Origin: Mactra quadrangularis
Lineage: Eukaryota > Mollusca > Bivalvia > Venerida > Mactridae
DNA: 64,000 bases
Assembly (NCBI GenBank): GCA_025267735.1
Contig: CM046295.1
Location: 9,013,270-9,077,269, forward strand
Direction: 5' to 3'
In this document: in pieces, positions 1 through 19,173 of the stretch
Position numbering within the stretch: the first letter of the stretch is position 1
How the letters are laid out: every line of letters starts with the position of its first letter
Position numbers and translations under genes: made by a program
The notes under the pieces: generated by a model
Seen by the model: the letters and a program-made list of their open reading frames with translations, nothing else
The model's database searches: none
Told to the model about the DNA's origin: nothing

Positions 1-264
1 GACCCAGAAGAACAATGTTTAAGCTACTATGTGAATCAAACAATACATAAACACTTCATAAAACAAGTCATTTTTTCGTGAAGCATATAACAAACACACA
101 GTAAAAGTGTTGATGAACATATTGTTTTCATTGGTACTTGCATAAATGAACCTTGTCCATACTTTGAGTGTTTTAAAATGACCACCTGCCATATGAGACC
201 TTTAATGAAAGTTTTTTCCATGGTCAAATATGATAGTCTGGACTACAGTCATTTTGTCATCAAT

Positions 265-571
265 TATTAGCCGGATTTTTCAACGAAAAAATTCAGCTAA
301 TAGTTTGGCAAAACACAGGCGGGCGGTTGGGCGGCTGGTTTTGTGTCCGGTGTTGTTAACAATTGCATTAAAGTTTTAAATTTTGCATATATCTGCCATT
401 TATTGTCAGATCTTTATGTAACTTCATACAATGATAACATACCATGTGATCAACAGAATAAGACAGTAACCACAACTCTAACTGGCTTAATTATGGATTA
501 TTGTCCTTTGTAATTTTTGTGTGAAAGTTTTTAAATCTGGCTTTAATGCGGTTTCTACATTACATTTTTTG
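265..571 (+). repeat. Dispersed repeat family R1, copy 1
   Basis: Begins TTAGCCGGATTTTTCA and runs through a GGGCGG-rich stretch, a GGATTATT..CCTTTGTAATTTTTG segment and a CGGTTTCTACATTACATTT end. The copy at 1514-1761 has the same order of blocks with substitutions and indels. No coding capacity is evident and the repeat class is not recognised. Confidence 0.7.
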
Positions 572-1349
572 TTTATTTCCATTTGTATTAAATTTATTGA
601 TGAGATTTTCTTGTACAACTTGTGTAAATATATCCGTTGTTTAAGACATTTGTACATTTTGGATCAATTACATTATTTTCAATCCCATTGTGTTCAACAG
701 ATCCTATGTTTAAGAATTTTGTACATTTTGTGTATGAAATCAATTTGTTGTTGTGGCAACCAGGCCATATGTTTGTGCAATAATTACTTTTCATTTGAAA
801 GTGTTCCTGTGTGTATGAAATTCGTCATTCTTTTACAAGTGTAAAGATAATTTTGGATGACACTCATCGTCAGTTATCCCACAATACATTACTCTGCTAT
901 GCTTCGTTATGTACGGTAGGCTATTTGGTTTGGAAAATCTTGTAATCATGAATGATTAATGAGGCAGTTTCATTGGTTCTGCAAGGAAACTACTGCATAA
1001 AACTAGCCAATGAAATTATGCAACCATTTTTTTCAAAAAACGTGTGCGTTGGTTTTGATTTAAAGTAAGAAAAACCCAGTAAGACGCCATTGATATTAAA
1101 GAGTATTAAATTGTTACATGCGATTTCACTGGAAGAAGATTGATCTCCCCTGCCTCATGCATATTTATGAAAACGAGATTTCACCAGTCAAATTGCCCAT
1201 GGTAGCCTACTTATGGGTAATACGGAAGAAAGTAATGCGGATGATGGATGACAATATACTTGTATTAATACACAAATGTATTCATCATCTATCGATTCCC
1301 ATACAGTAATATTATCTTGAGTCATTCGCCCATTCCTTCATTTTATATA

Positions 1350-1875
1350 CAGTGCCCTCAAAAAGTACTTGGATAAAATCCTTTATTTAGAAATAAACTG
1401 ATAACCATTTAATCATGAAAAAAGGAATAAAGAGTCATTGGTGCACATTCAAAATTAGCATTATTCATATTAATTTATTAACATATGATTCAAATTTAGT
1501 TGCATGAAAAACTTTTAGCCGGATTTTTCAATTAAATAATTCAACTAATAGTTTGGCAAAAAACAGGCGGTCAGGCGGGCATCCTGTGTCGTTGACAATT
1601 GCGTTAAAATTTTTAATTTAGCTTATATTTCTGCCATTTTTAGTGAGATCTTCAGAAAATAACCACAACTGTACAACTTTATCATGGATTATTTCCCTTT
1701 GTAATTTTTGCGTTAAATTTTTTTAGTCCGGCTTTAATGTGGTTTCCACATTACATTTCTTGTTATAATATGGTATGAAATGATGTGACATATTTTTTTA
1801 CAGTTAAATAACTAGTGGTATGCATTATCTGTTTCCCTTAAAAATTCTTTCATCCAAGAACTTTTGAGTGCACTG
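1350..1875. mobile_element. Tc1/mariner-like non-autonomous element (MITE)
   Basis: Terminal inverted repeats begin CAGTGCCCTCAAAAAGTACT at the left end, and the right end read inward begins CAGTGCACTCAAAAGTTCTT. Each end is flanked by TA, the target duplication of Tc1/mariner elements. The 526-bp body has no transposase frame, and it holds repeat R1 copy 2 (1514-1761), so one element is probably nested in the other. Confidence 0.8.
1514..1761 (+). repeat. Dispersed repeat family R1, copy 2
   Basis: This is the same family as 265-571, starting at TTAGCCGGATTTTTCA and ending near GGTTTCCACATTACATTTC. It lies inside the CAGT-ended element at 1350-1875. Confidence 0.7.
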
Positions 1876-2185
1876 TATGTTTGTGTGTGTGTGTGTTATT
1901 TAATTTATGCATATACTGAAGTTATTTTTCCAGTTAAGCATTCCGCTTTTTATCATAATTCTATACACCATACTTTTTATTATGTCAAGTTATTTATGTC
2001 TTTCCATGCTATGTCATGATGTATATGGCCAGATGCTATATTTAGCTACCGGGTATTATCTAATACATATGTACATTATACATACTCGGAGTTGAACACA
2101 ATAAATTTTTATTACCGATAATTATTTGTTTTTGTTTTTTTGGCAGATCAGTTTTGTAGAGAAAGATAATTAAAGCTTTGTGGTT

Positions 2186-2485
2186 TGCATTGGGTTTAAT
2201 GCTAGAGCCACACATTGTATTGAACACATTACGGCTGTCAGTCAACCTACTCACTCATCCTGGAAAGGCTGAATCTCTTGATTTAGCTGTTAACCAACTA
2301 CTAAGCGCATACGTTCATCAGTGACTGACAATTGCCCTACATAATAAAAAATCATTGGTAGGATGCAGAATGGCAGTAGAAATAATTTGATGACCAAACT
2401 CAACGAAAGTATGCCCATCCGGGAATCAAAAGCCATGACCCCTCGATCAGTAGACTTGTGTGCTACCAACTGAGCTAGTCAGGGG
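2186..2485 (-). mobile_element. tRNA-derived SINE, copy in left flank
   Basis: Read on the minus strand, the head near 2485 has an A-box-like TAGCTCAGTTGGTAG and a B-box-like stretch (TTTTGATTCCCGG). The body carries the CAGTCACTGA..AAGTATGC / AGCTGTTAACC..AGCTAAATC blocks, and the tail ends in ATTAAACCCAA. It shares head, body and tail with the copy at 10026-10337. The tRNA part does not fold as a working tRNA. Confidence 0.8.
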
Positions 2486-3183
2486 ACTGTAAACTTAAGT
2501 TGTATCGACTTAGCTAGCTTTGCTGCTAACCAATTATTCTCAACTTATCGAAGTTTGAATCTTTTCAGGGGAGTAACAATACATTAAAATCAGCTTGGCT
2601 CTCACTTGACTTCAAAAGTTGAAAGTAAAAGCTTCTTGGGGCAAAATTAACTAAGGTCAAAATCTATTTTACCATTTTTGTGCATGAATCCTGGGAGCTC
2701 ATGGCAAATAAGAGACCTGGTGAGTATAACTGCAGTAAATTGTTTTTTATGTTGGTAAGTTTAGCATGAGCTAATGCACATACATTGTCTTAGAAACAAA
2801 TTCAAACCTTGAAATTTCTCATTTTGGTGGAACAGAGTGGCAAATGACTCAACATGACTTAGTCTGAACACTCTCTGATTAGTAAAACAAAATTTAAAAA
2901 GAAGCATGTCTGCTTTAAACATAGCTTTCCACTAAAACTTCGGAAAAAGTCTGGGATTATGAAATACAATGCTCAAAACTCTGTTACATTCTCATCCCAC
3001 TACATGTACCCAATTAGAATATAAAATGGGTTGTTGGAGCAGATCAGTTTAGCAGCAAGCACTATATATTGTTCATAGATTTTTATTGCAAAAAGAAATT
3101 TTCGGAAGTGCTATCTAGACAGTGGTTGTCCCTGGCAACCAGACACCCACTGATTTTGTGGATTGCATGTATATTTGAAAGCA

Positions 3184-3420
3184 GCGTACTGAACATTTAA
3201 AGTTGTGATTCATGTTCGATTTTATGTTTTTCATTTATTTCTATCAGGTTGAAAAAAAAATAGACAAAAATAGAATTTTCCATGACACCATAAACTTTCT
3301 GCATGATGTTTTTCTAATTTTTCACGACTACCATGATTTTTTGCCTCATACTAAAAATTCCATGAATATTCCAGAAAAATCTCATTTTCCATGATGTTTC
3401 CTGTTTGTATGAACCCTGCA
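3184..3420 (+). repeat. Dispersed repeat R2 rich in TTTTCCATGA
   Basis: It is collinear with 9550-9797 in the left arm: ACATTTAAAGTT, then TTTTCATT.ATTT, then CCATGACAC.ATAAACTTT, then GCATGATGTTTT, ending CCAGTTTGTA..ACCCTGC. The class is unknown and it has no open frame. Confidence 0.65.
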
Positions 3421-3686
3421 AAGGCGTCAGGATATGGAATCTTGCCCTTGACAACCGGCAATGTTAAACATACAAACACTTGTATTATTAATATAGCTGC
3501 TGGGCTCAGTGGGTAGGACCGCAGGAGATTGACATTCTGTATCATAGTTTAAAAAACTATATTACCGATTGTTAAATGTACATTAATGTCTTGTTTTTCA
3601 GATGGCTAAGTGGTTTTGTGATTAGTCTTTGTTTCGTTAGTTTTTTTAAGCGAGTTTGACAACTACTGAAGCGTTGCATTCCTGTA

Positions 3687-3871
3687 CAGTAAAACTCGGA
3701 TATAACATACTCGCTTGGCCATAGAAATAAGGTATGTTATAACCGAGGTATGTTATATCTATATAGAATACTTATTATGTTATCTATAAGGATGAAAAAC
3801 GGGCCAGAAAAATTGGTATGTTGTAACCGAGTGTTTGTTATAACCGAGTATGTTATATCAAAGTTTTACTG
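3687..3871. mobile_element. CAGT-ended Tc1/mariner (pogo/Tigger-like) MITE, left arm
   Basis: This 185-bp element starts CAGTAAAACTCGGATATAAC and ends in the complement of CAGTAAAACTTTGATATAAC. TA flanks both sides. The interior repeats TATAACCGAG/TATGTTATA blocks. It has no coding capacity. Confidence 0.82.
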
Positions 3872-3934
3872 TAGTTTTTATTATAAGGACGGAATCTTTC
3901 AAACTACAATACAGAATGTAGAATACATATTTAT

Positions 3935-4217
3935 TAATCGAGTGGTCCTAAATTTGATTCCTGGGTGGGGCTTTCATTCGAGAAATTTGATCATGAAATA
4001 ATTTCTACAGCCATTCCTCATTTTACCACTGATTTGGAATCATGTAGGGTAGTTGTCAGTTACTGATGGAAGTAGAAACTCAGTAACTAATTAACCCACC
4101 TAGAGATTAAGCCTTTCTATAAAGGGTGAGTAGTGTATTCTATAGTAGTCGTAATACTGACTGCCATAATATGATCTAAACAGTATTAGGCTATGGCATT
4201 AAACCCAACAAAAAAAT
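3935..4217 (+). mobile_element. 5'-truncated tRNA-derived SINE, left arm
   Basis: The B-box-like TTTGATTCCTGGGTGGGG is retained but the A-box part of the tRNA head is missing or unrecognisable. The body (TGTAGGG.AGTTGTCAGT.ACTGA, AGATTAAGCCTTTCTA) and tail (GGCATTAAACCCAACA) match the copies at 2186 and 10026. Confidence 0.75.
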
Positions 4218-4324
4218 TAAAGTAAAACTTTACTTTTTAAGAACAAAATTAAATAAAAGCAATAAGAACACATTTAATAAAGTTTATTAGCAATATTGCA
4301 CAATATCAAATATCACATTTTTTA

Positions 4325-5130
4325 ACACATAAGTAAATTCTATTCAACTGTAAGTGGCACATGAATTTACCCCACTGATTTAAATACTCAATATTTGTTT
4401 GTCAATGTGGGATCATAATGAGGACTTTATAATACTCAATACAGTACTTCTGTACTCACTATTGATAAAAATACTGCATGTACTAGGTCTGTCACAATAC
4501 GCAAGAAGCATACTGCGGTGTATTGCAATATGCTGTCATCGTATCGCAATACGTACCACGATATATTGTGGGATTCGTTGTTCCTCTGCTGTATTTAACA
4601 GAAAAATTGCAAATCTTATATGCAGCTATTTATAGATTCTAGCCTCTTTAAGTATTTACAGTCATTTAGGACTGAGATGAGCCCCAATTGGTTAAATTCT
4701 TGCAACTTCAGGTTAGATGGAATGAACCATGGAAAAAATGACGTTTCGCCACATATATTTCGTGAAGGGAAGAATTTTCCAACGAAATAAAAAAATCGCC
4801 AAATACCGGTTCGTTAAAATCGTACTGCGGTACGTATTGCTGCAGCTGCGTATTGCAATATACCGGTATATCGTGACAGCCCTAGCATGTACAAGGGTTA
4901 TCACACAAATATCATATTGACAACAAATATCAAGTATTTAAATCAGCATGGTTTAATGTACGCCCCACAGATAATTGAATAGAATTTACCAATACAATAT
5001 TGGTGAAGATGATATTTTAACAAAGATATCAAGTATTAAAATCAGCAAGGTTTAACGTATGCCCCACAGATAATTGAATAGAATTTACCAATACAATATC
5101 GGTGAAGATGATATTTTAACAAAGATATGA
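4325..5130. repeat. Composite: inverted repeat with 99-bp tandem duplication around a hAT MITE
   Basis: The stretch 4325-4412 (AAATTCTATTCAACTGTAAG .. TGATTTAAATACTCAATATT) is the diverged reverse complement of about 4918-4995. The latter is duplicated in tandem with a 99-bp period: GCCCCACAGATAATTGAATA occurs at 4962 and 5061. A related single copy lies near 9211-9290. The hAT-type element 4484-4884 sits between the inverted halves. Confidence 0.7.
4484..4884. mobile_element. hAT-superfamily MITE, left arm
   Basis: The ends are TAGGTCTGTCACAATAC and the complement of TAGGGCTGTCACGATATACC. A perfect 8-bp target duplication, GCATGTAC, lies at 4476-4483 and 4885-4892. The 8-bp duplication and TAGGG ends are hAT hallmarks. 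Subterminal CGTATTGCAATA motifs recur on both sides. The 401-bp body encodes no transposase. Confidence 0.9.
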
Positions 5131-5203
5131 TGTATGAGGGTCTGGCAAACATATCTGAATATATACATAATATTTAATTCTTAACTATTTAACATTTGGT
5201 ATA

Positions 5204-5594
5204 GTCCAACATAATTAACCTGAGCTTGAACTACCTAATTATAATAATTACACACTTCACTTACATAAAATCGTGAGTTTCCGTATGTGTGTACACGCCC
5301 ACTATACGGTTATATAGTGTTTATAACAACCAATGTGACTATAAATCAATTTATAAAAAGTGGCAGGTTATATTAATTTTGGACACAAGTTTTGGGGAAA
5401 CAAGTAAGTCAGCAATATTATGGCACAGTTTCAAAGTATTTATTATTATGAAAACAACACTTATTGTCAGTACGTGTATTTTGCCGAAAGCTTCCGATAA
5501 AGCATGATTTACAAACGAAGACAAAAATAGACTGTTAATATTGAATTTAATATATTCTTGCATAAAGGTCAAGCTCAGGTTAATTCTGTTGGAC
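5204..5594. mobile_element. MITE family G (GTCCAAC termini), copy 1, left arm
   Basis: This 391-bp element has termini GTCCAACATAATTAACCTGA and the complement of GTCCAACAGAATTAACCTGA, with TA on both sides. The second copy at 8103-8493 has the opposite orientation. The interior contains the AAGCTTCCGATA and GTTTGGGGAAACAAGTAAGT type blocks seen in both copies. It is non-coding. Confidence 0.85.
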
Positions 5595-5599
5595 TATAG

Positions 5600-7800
5600 C
5601 TCATGTCATTCGCTGTCTTTTGGTATTTGGTATTCCAACACCGTGGTATGTGCATTTTTATATCATTATAAAACACCATATTTTATCACATAAATTAATC
5701 CATGTTTACAGGTTGAGTAATAAATCATGCATAATTTAAATAATAAATTTGCTTCAATAGGTGTAAAAGGTAATGCACTTACATTGTTTTACTGATTTAA
5801 ATGGAACATTTCAACATAGAAATGGTATTTATATAATAATCAATTACAATATCATTAAAATAAATAAACTAACAAATTGTACAGTTTTTTAAAATCTAAA
5901 ATATTGGTTTGCCATGTTAATAGCCACAATGTTTATACATGTATATTTATATTCAGAAATATTCTTTTATTATCTATATAAAATCAAGTGAGATATATGT
6001 ACACTCTTCACCACTGAGCCACACATACTGAATACATTGTAATTAATTTCGTTTTACAAGAATAAATACTTTGAAACTGCTAGACAATAGTGTAGACTCA
6101 TGTGTTTCCTCCAAAAACAGATAATTTCAAAATTACATGAACAAAAACGTGCCATGTTTTGAAAATTGATTTTTACACTTATTTTTAAACAGATGTATAC
6201 AAACAAAAATCAACTTCTTGTCTTTGGACTGAGGACTCAACTACAAACAAAAAGTACAAGTGTCAAGCTAAAATAACATAAAAAACACAGAACAATGGAA
6301 AAAAGTTGTAAAAATAAAGCTAAAATTACCGGGTAATGCATGTTTAATACTGTAACACAAAATAAGAACTACAAAAATAAAGTAATATTAAATAAATTTT
6401 GGTGTACAGCACAAAATATCTTAGTTTGAGAATTAGTCACTGACTAATTTTGAGCAAATGGTTGTACCCCTAGGAAGTAAATTGGCGTAACATAAAAAAG
6501 CTAATAATTAAAATGGAATGATTCAACAAAATCTACTAACAGTCAAATAATAATAATGTTTTATAAAATAGAATATAAACAAATATACAGTATCAATTTA
6601 CAAAATTACAGGGGAGGAATGATACTTTATACAATTGTAATTGTTTTACAAGTACATGTATATAAAATATGTTTTGAATACCTTCAGTATTTTTAAAAGT
6701 TTAAAAACAAATCAAACATTAACATAAGTGTATATGTGTAAAATATTTATCCCTATTTCAAAACATTCATTGCAATTTCAAACTATTTATTCCATTATAA
6801 ACATTTTATTCCTATTTGAAATCAGAATGTATTTATTTCTATTTTGTTCCAAAAAACACAATTTGGTGTTTTTTTTATGAAATATGCAGAGTATGTAAAA
6901 TATTTTTACCACAACAAAAATATTGAAAATTAAATCGTGCACAGAATGACGTCACATTACATTTATGAATCTAACTTGTGTACAAATCATTTACAGCAAA
7001 AAACATGATAGAAACAAGATATTTGTCAGTATAGGAATAAGATTGTCTTTATTTAACTCATGAACCTTCCCCCCTCAGTCTTGGCTTCACTGTTTTGACA
7101 ATTTATACTACAGGCTTACTTCAGGAAATAAACAAGATCTTACTATCAAGGCTACATATTTGAACAAAGCTAATTTTCCATAAAAAATCTAAAACCAAAA
7201 TTCATTTGGAACAACCTCGGCGATCATCTTCGAAGATTATACCTCGGATATCAGACGTAGTAGGAATACAACGAGGTAATAAGGTCCGGCGATTGACTCG
7301 CTGGCAAGTAGTTCTGTTACTGTTTATACATGGATGTGTAAAGTCATTATTATCGAACTATTTGCATGCTTCTTTACTCATTAGCTACAAAACAACAGAA
7401 GCCTAAATCATAGCAAATGGCCATGGATTGTCTACATTGAAACGCAACCAACTGTCATTTTCGTGTACAACACTTAATAATACAATGTTACACACATAAT
7501 CAAAACATTTCATCAGTACAATGTCTCACACATTTTTTTTCTGTGTAGCTCAGCCTACAATACCACAGACACCAAATTCCATCAAATTCATGTTTTCTAC
7601 AGAATCCATGTCAGATCTACTTTATCACCTTATGATATCAGAGGTTTACCTGGGTTGAAGATCACAGAGGTAATTCCAAAATTGACAAATACCCTGTACA
7701 GGGCCGGCAAAATCTTACAACCATTTACTTGCCCAGTCTTGGCAATTGGTAAAGTTATGTTTGATTTCGCCAGGCCTGCTGTATTAGTCTATATCATAAT
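5600..7800. other. AT-rich 3' flank of the left TMEM41A copy, no second gene seen
   Basis: No exon chain, RNA gene or transposase can be supported here. On the gene's (minus) strand a canonical AATAAA lies at 7048-7053, about 760 bp beyond the stop codon. It is a possible but unproven polyadenylation signal. A GC-richer stretch around 7205-7320 with CCTCGGCGATCATCTTCGAA looks like a dispersed repeat rather than coding sequence. Confidence 0.5.
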
Positions 7801-7810
7801 TTTAACAATC

Positions 7811-14335
<6,525 letters not shown>

Positions 14336-14620
14336 GTTACTTGACCTGAAATCAAAGATGAAAATTATTGTAGTCAGGCGATTGTTTCAATCAATGAAAA
14401 TGTGTTTTAAAGTTTTTAATTTAATTGGAATTTAGTAATCTTTCATTGGTCATAATTCAAAAGTTCATAGTATAGGTCAGTATCACAAATCCACACTCAT
14501 TAAGGCAGCGTGTCACTGTGCATGTAGTATATTCACTGTGCAGCCAGGGCAGGTGAGCACACATAAGGCATGAGAAAAAAGCAAAAGCAAATGGCACTGG
14601 CTACAGTAGAGATACAGAAG

Positions 14621-14627
14621 TTTTATA
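14621..14627 (-). promoter_or_regulatory. Possible TATA box upstream of left TMEM41A
   Basis: On the minus strand TATAAAA lies about 290 bp upstream of the ATG and only about 45 bp from the satellite edge. It is the best TATA-like word in the short unique stretch between array and gene. It is a sequence match only and could be chance in AT-rich DNA. Confidence 0.25.
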
Positions 14628-14671
14628 AGAAAAGTAAAGTATGAATGTTAGCAGGACCAAAACACTTTTCT

Positions 14672-17600
14672 CATTTAGGTAGCAAAAAACCCGTGCAAAC
14701 CTCCCGACACCAGGGGGCGACGCCTATTTTTGCTGTTCTAAAGCCCTATACAGCCATATTGCACGGTAAACTTTGCGGCGCTGTTGCCATGGCGCACCTC
14801 GGTGTGCGAGTGTGATTTTTTGCAGTTAGGTTGCTAACTATCTAGGGCACCTGAAAAACGTGTTTCAACACCAAACCCACCAGGTTCAGGTACCGAGAAA
14901 CCCCGTGCAATTCTCCCGACACTACAGGTCGACGCGACTTTGGGGCACTGTAGCCCACGCGCATCTCACTGCGCAGGTATGATTTTTTTGCAAATGGGTT
15001 GCTAACTACGTAGGGCATCGGGAAAATGTGTTTAAACAAGCAACTAACTACATTTAGGTAGCAAAAAACCCGTGCAAACCTCCCGACACCTGGGGGCGAC
15101 GCCTATTTTTGCTGTTCTAAAGCCCTATACAGCCATATTGCACGGTAAACTTTGCGGCGCTGTTGCCATGGCGCACCTCGGTGTGCGAGTGTGATTTTTT
15201 GCAGTTAGGTTGCTAACCATCTAGGGCACCTGAAAAACGTGTTTCAACACCAAACCCACCAGGTTCAGGTACCGAGAAACCCCGTGCAATTCTCCCGACA
15301 CTACAGGTCGACGCGACTTTGGGGCACTGTAGCCCACGCGCATCTCACTGCGCAGGTATGATTTTTTTGCAAATGGGTTGCTAACTACGCAGGGCATCGG
15401 GAAAATGTGTTTAAACAAGCAACTAACTACTTTTAGGTAGCAAAAAAACCCGTGCAAACCTCCCGACACCAGGGGGCGACGCCTATTTTTTGCTGTTCTA
15501 AAGCCCTATACAGCCATATTGCACGGTAAACTTTGCGGCGCTGTTGCCATGGCGCACCTCGGTGTGCGAGTGTGATTTTTTGCAGTTAGGTTGCTAACCA
15601 TCTAGGGCACCTGAAAAACGTGTTTCAACACCAAACCCACCAGGTTCAGGTACCGAGAAACCCCGTGCAATTCTCCCGACACTACAGGTCGACGCGACTT
15701 TGGGGCACTGTAGCCCACGCGCATCTCACTGCGCAGGTATGATTTTTTTGCAAATGGGTTGCTAACTACGTAGGGCATCGGGAAAATGTGTTTAAACAAG
15801 CAACTAACTACATTTAGGTAGCAAAAAACCCGTGCAAACCTCCCGACACCAGGGGGCGACGCCTATTTTTGCTGTTCTAAAACCCTATACAGCCATATTG
15901 CACGGTAAACTTTGCGGCGCTGTTGCCATGGCGCACCTCGGTGTGCGAGTGTGATTTTTTGCAGTTAGGTTGCTAACCATCTAGGGCACCTGAAAAACGT
16001 GTTTCAACACCAAACCCACCAGGTTCAGGTAACGAGAAACCCCGTGCAATTCTCCCGACACTACAGGTCGACGCGACTTTGGGGCACTGTAGCCCACGCG
16101 CATCTCACTGCGCAGGTATGATTTTTTTGCAAATGGGTTGCTAACTACGTAGGGCATCGGGAAAATGTGTTTAAACAAGCAACTAACTACATTTAGGTAG
16201 CAAAAAACCCGTGCAAACCTCCCGACACCAGGGGGCGACGCCTATTTTTGCTGTTCTAAAGCCCTATACAGCCATATTGCACGGTAAACTTTGCAGCGCT
16301 GTTGCCATGGCGCACCTCGGTGTGCGAGTGTGATTTTTTGCAGTTAGGTTGCTAACCATCTAGGGCACCTAAAAAACGTGTTTCAACACCAAACCCACCA
16401 GGTTCAGGTACCGAGAAACCCCGTGCAATTCTCCCGACACTACAGGTCGACGCGACTTTGGGGCACTGTAGCCCACGCGCATCTCACTGCGCAGGTATGA
16501 TTTTTTTGCAAATGGGTTGCTAACTACGTAGGGCATCGGGAAAATGTGTTTAAACAAGCAACTAACTACATTAAGGTAGCAAAAAACCCGTGCAAACCTC
16601 CCGACACCAGGGGGCGACGCCTATTTTTGCTGTTCTAAAGCCCTATACAGCCATATTGCACGGTAAACTTTGCGGCGCTGTTGCCATGGCGCACCTCGGT
16701 GTGCGAGTGTGATTTTTTGCAGTTAGGTTGCTAACCATCTAGGGCACCTGAAAAACGTGTTTCAACACCAAACCCACCAGGTTCAGGTACCGAGAAACCC
16801 CGTGCAATTCTCCCGACACTACAGGTCGACGCGACTTTGGGGCACTGTAGCCCACGCGCATCTCACTGCGCAGGTATGATTTTTTTGCAAATGGGTTGCT
16901 TACTACGTAAGGCATCGGGAAAATGTGTTTAAACAAGCAACTAACTACATTTAGGTAGCAAAAAACCCGTGCAAACCTCCCGACACCAGGGGGCGACGCC
17001 TATTTTTGCTGTTCTAAAGCCCTATACAGCCATATTGCACGGTAAACTTTGCGGCGCTGTTACCATGGCGCACCTCGGTGTGCGAGTGTGATTTTTTGCA
17101 GTTAGGTTGCTAACCATCTAGGGCACCTGAAAAACGTGTTTCAACACCAAACCCACCAGGTTCAGGTACCGAGAAACCCCGTGCAATTCTCCCGACACTA
17201 CAGGTCGACGCGACTTTGGGGCACTGTAGCCCACGCGCATCTCACTGCGCAGGTATGATTTTTTTGCAAATGGGTTGCTAACTACGTAGGGCATCGGGAA
17301 AATGTGTTTAAACAAGCAACTAACTACATTTAGGTAGCAAAAAACCCGTGCAAACCTCCCGACACCAGGGGGCGACGCCTATTTTTGCTGTTCTAAAGCC
17401 CTATACAGCCATATTGCACGGTAAACTTTGCGGCGCTGTTGCCATGGCGCACCTCGGTGTGCGAGTGTGATTTTTTGCAGTTAGGTCGCTAACCATCTAG
17501 GGCACCTGAAAAACGTGTTTCAACACCAAACCCACCAGGTTCAGGTACCGAGAAACCCCGTGCAATTCTCCCGACACTACAGGTCGACGCGACTTTGGGG

Positions 17601-19173
17601 CACTGTAGCCCACGCGCATCTCACTGCGCAGGTATGATTTTTTTGCAAATGGGTTGCTAACTACGTAGGGCATCGGGAAAATGTGTTTAAACAAGCAACT
17701 AACTACATTTAGGTAGCAAAAAACCCGTGCAAACCTCCCGACACCAGGGGGGCGACGCCTATTTTTGCTGTTCTAAAGCCCTATACAGCCATATTGCACG
17801 GTAAACTTTGCGGCGCTGTTGCCATGGCGCACCTCGGTGTGCGAGTGTGATTTTTTGCAGTTAGGTTGCTAACCATCTAGGGCACCTGAAAAACGTGTTT
17901 CAACACCAAACCCACAAGGTTCAGGTACCAAGAAACCCCGTGCAATTCTCCCGACACTACAGGTCGACGCGACTTTGGGGCACTGTAGCCCACGCGCATC
18001 TGACTGCGCAGGTATGATTTTTTTGCAAATGGGTTGCTAACTACGTAGGGCATCGGGAAAATGTGTTTAAACAAGCAACTAAGTACATTTAGGTAGCAAA
18101 AAACCCGTGCAAACCTCCCGACACCAGGGGGCGACGCCTATTTTTGCTGTTCTAAAGCCCTATACAGCCATATTGCACGGTAAACTTTGCGGCGCTGTTG
18201 CCATGGCGCACCTCGGTGTGCGAGTGTGATTTTTTGCAGTTAGGTTGCTAACCATCTAGGGCACCTGAAAAACGTGTTTCAACACCAAACCCACCAGGTT
18301 CAGGTACCGAGAAACCCCGTGCAATTCTCCCGACACTACAGGTCGACGCGACTTTGGGGCACTGTAGCCCACGCGCATCTCACTGCGCAGGTATGATTTT
18401 TTTGCAAATGGGTTGCTAACTACGTAGGGCATCGGGAAAATGTGTTTAAACAAGCAACTAACTACATTTAGGTAGCAAAAAACCCGTGCAAACCTCCCGA
18501 CACCAGGGGGCGACGCCTATTTTTGCTGTTCTAAAGCCCTATACAGCCATATTGCACGGTAAACTTTGCGGCGCTGTTGCCATGGCGCACCTCGGTGTGC
18601 GAGTGTGATTTTTTGCAGTTAGGTTGCTAACCATCTAGGGCACCTGAAAAACGTGTTTCAACACCAAACCCACCAGGTTTCAGGTACCGAGAAACCCCGT
18701 GCAATTCTCCCGACACTACAGGTCGACGCGACTTTGGGGCACTGTAGCCCACGCGCATCTCACTGCGCAGGTATGATTTTTTTGCAAATGGGTTGCTAAC
18801 TACGTAGGGCATCGGGAAAATGTGTTTAAACAAGCAACTAACTACATTTAGGTAGCAAAAAACCCGTGCAAACCTCCCGACACCAGGGGGCGACGCCTAT
18901 TTTTGCTGTTCTAAAGCCCTATACAGCCATATTGCACGGTAAACTTTGCGGCGCTGTTGCCATGGCGCACCTCGATGTGCGAGTGTGATTTTTTGCAGTT
19001 AGGTTGCTAACCATCTAGGGCACCTGAAAAACGTGTTTCAACACCAAACCCACCAGGTTCAGGTACCGAGAAACCCCGTGCAATTCTCCCGACACTACAG
19101 GTCGACGCGACTTTGGGGCACTGTAGCCCACGCGCATCTCACTGCGCAGGTATGATTTTTTTGCAAATGGGTT
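14672..19173 (-). repeat. 379-bp satellite array, left block (about 12 units)
   Basis: Tandem units of 379 bp, very similar to each other, oriented opposite to the block beyond the gap. Left-type diagnostic bases are GTTTCAACACC (the other block has GTTTAAACACC on the equivalent strand) and GTGCGAGTGTG. The outermost unit near 14837 has CTAACTATC where inner units have CTAACCATC. The array runs into the assembly gap, so true length is unknown. Confidence 0.97.

Larger units (their letters stand above)
1..3533. other. Left flank outside the palindrome, no gene recognised
   Basis: AT-rich sequence with no counterpart at the far end of the window. I see no exon chain or recognisable protein. 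The open frames are short, low-complexity and cysteine- or isoleucine-rich, as expected from random AT-rich DNA. What can be identified is dispersed repeats: two copies of a family near 265 and 1514, a Tc1/mariner-type element at 1350-1875, a SINE near 2186-2485 and a repeat near 3184-3420, each listed separately. A short GT microsatellite lies near 1877-1896. Confidence 0.7.

Noticed and set aside
5351..5572. Open frames inside MITE family G (also 8125-8313 and the mirror copies)
   Set aside because: They span the MITE interior and differ between copies by indels; they are chance frames of a non-coding element.
7206..7406. 66-codon frame downstream of TMEM41A (MEQPRRSSSK…), mirrored at 56533-56733
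   Set aside because: It starts at a TTG within a GC-richer stretch that looks like a dispersed repeat, with no domain and no splice context.
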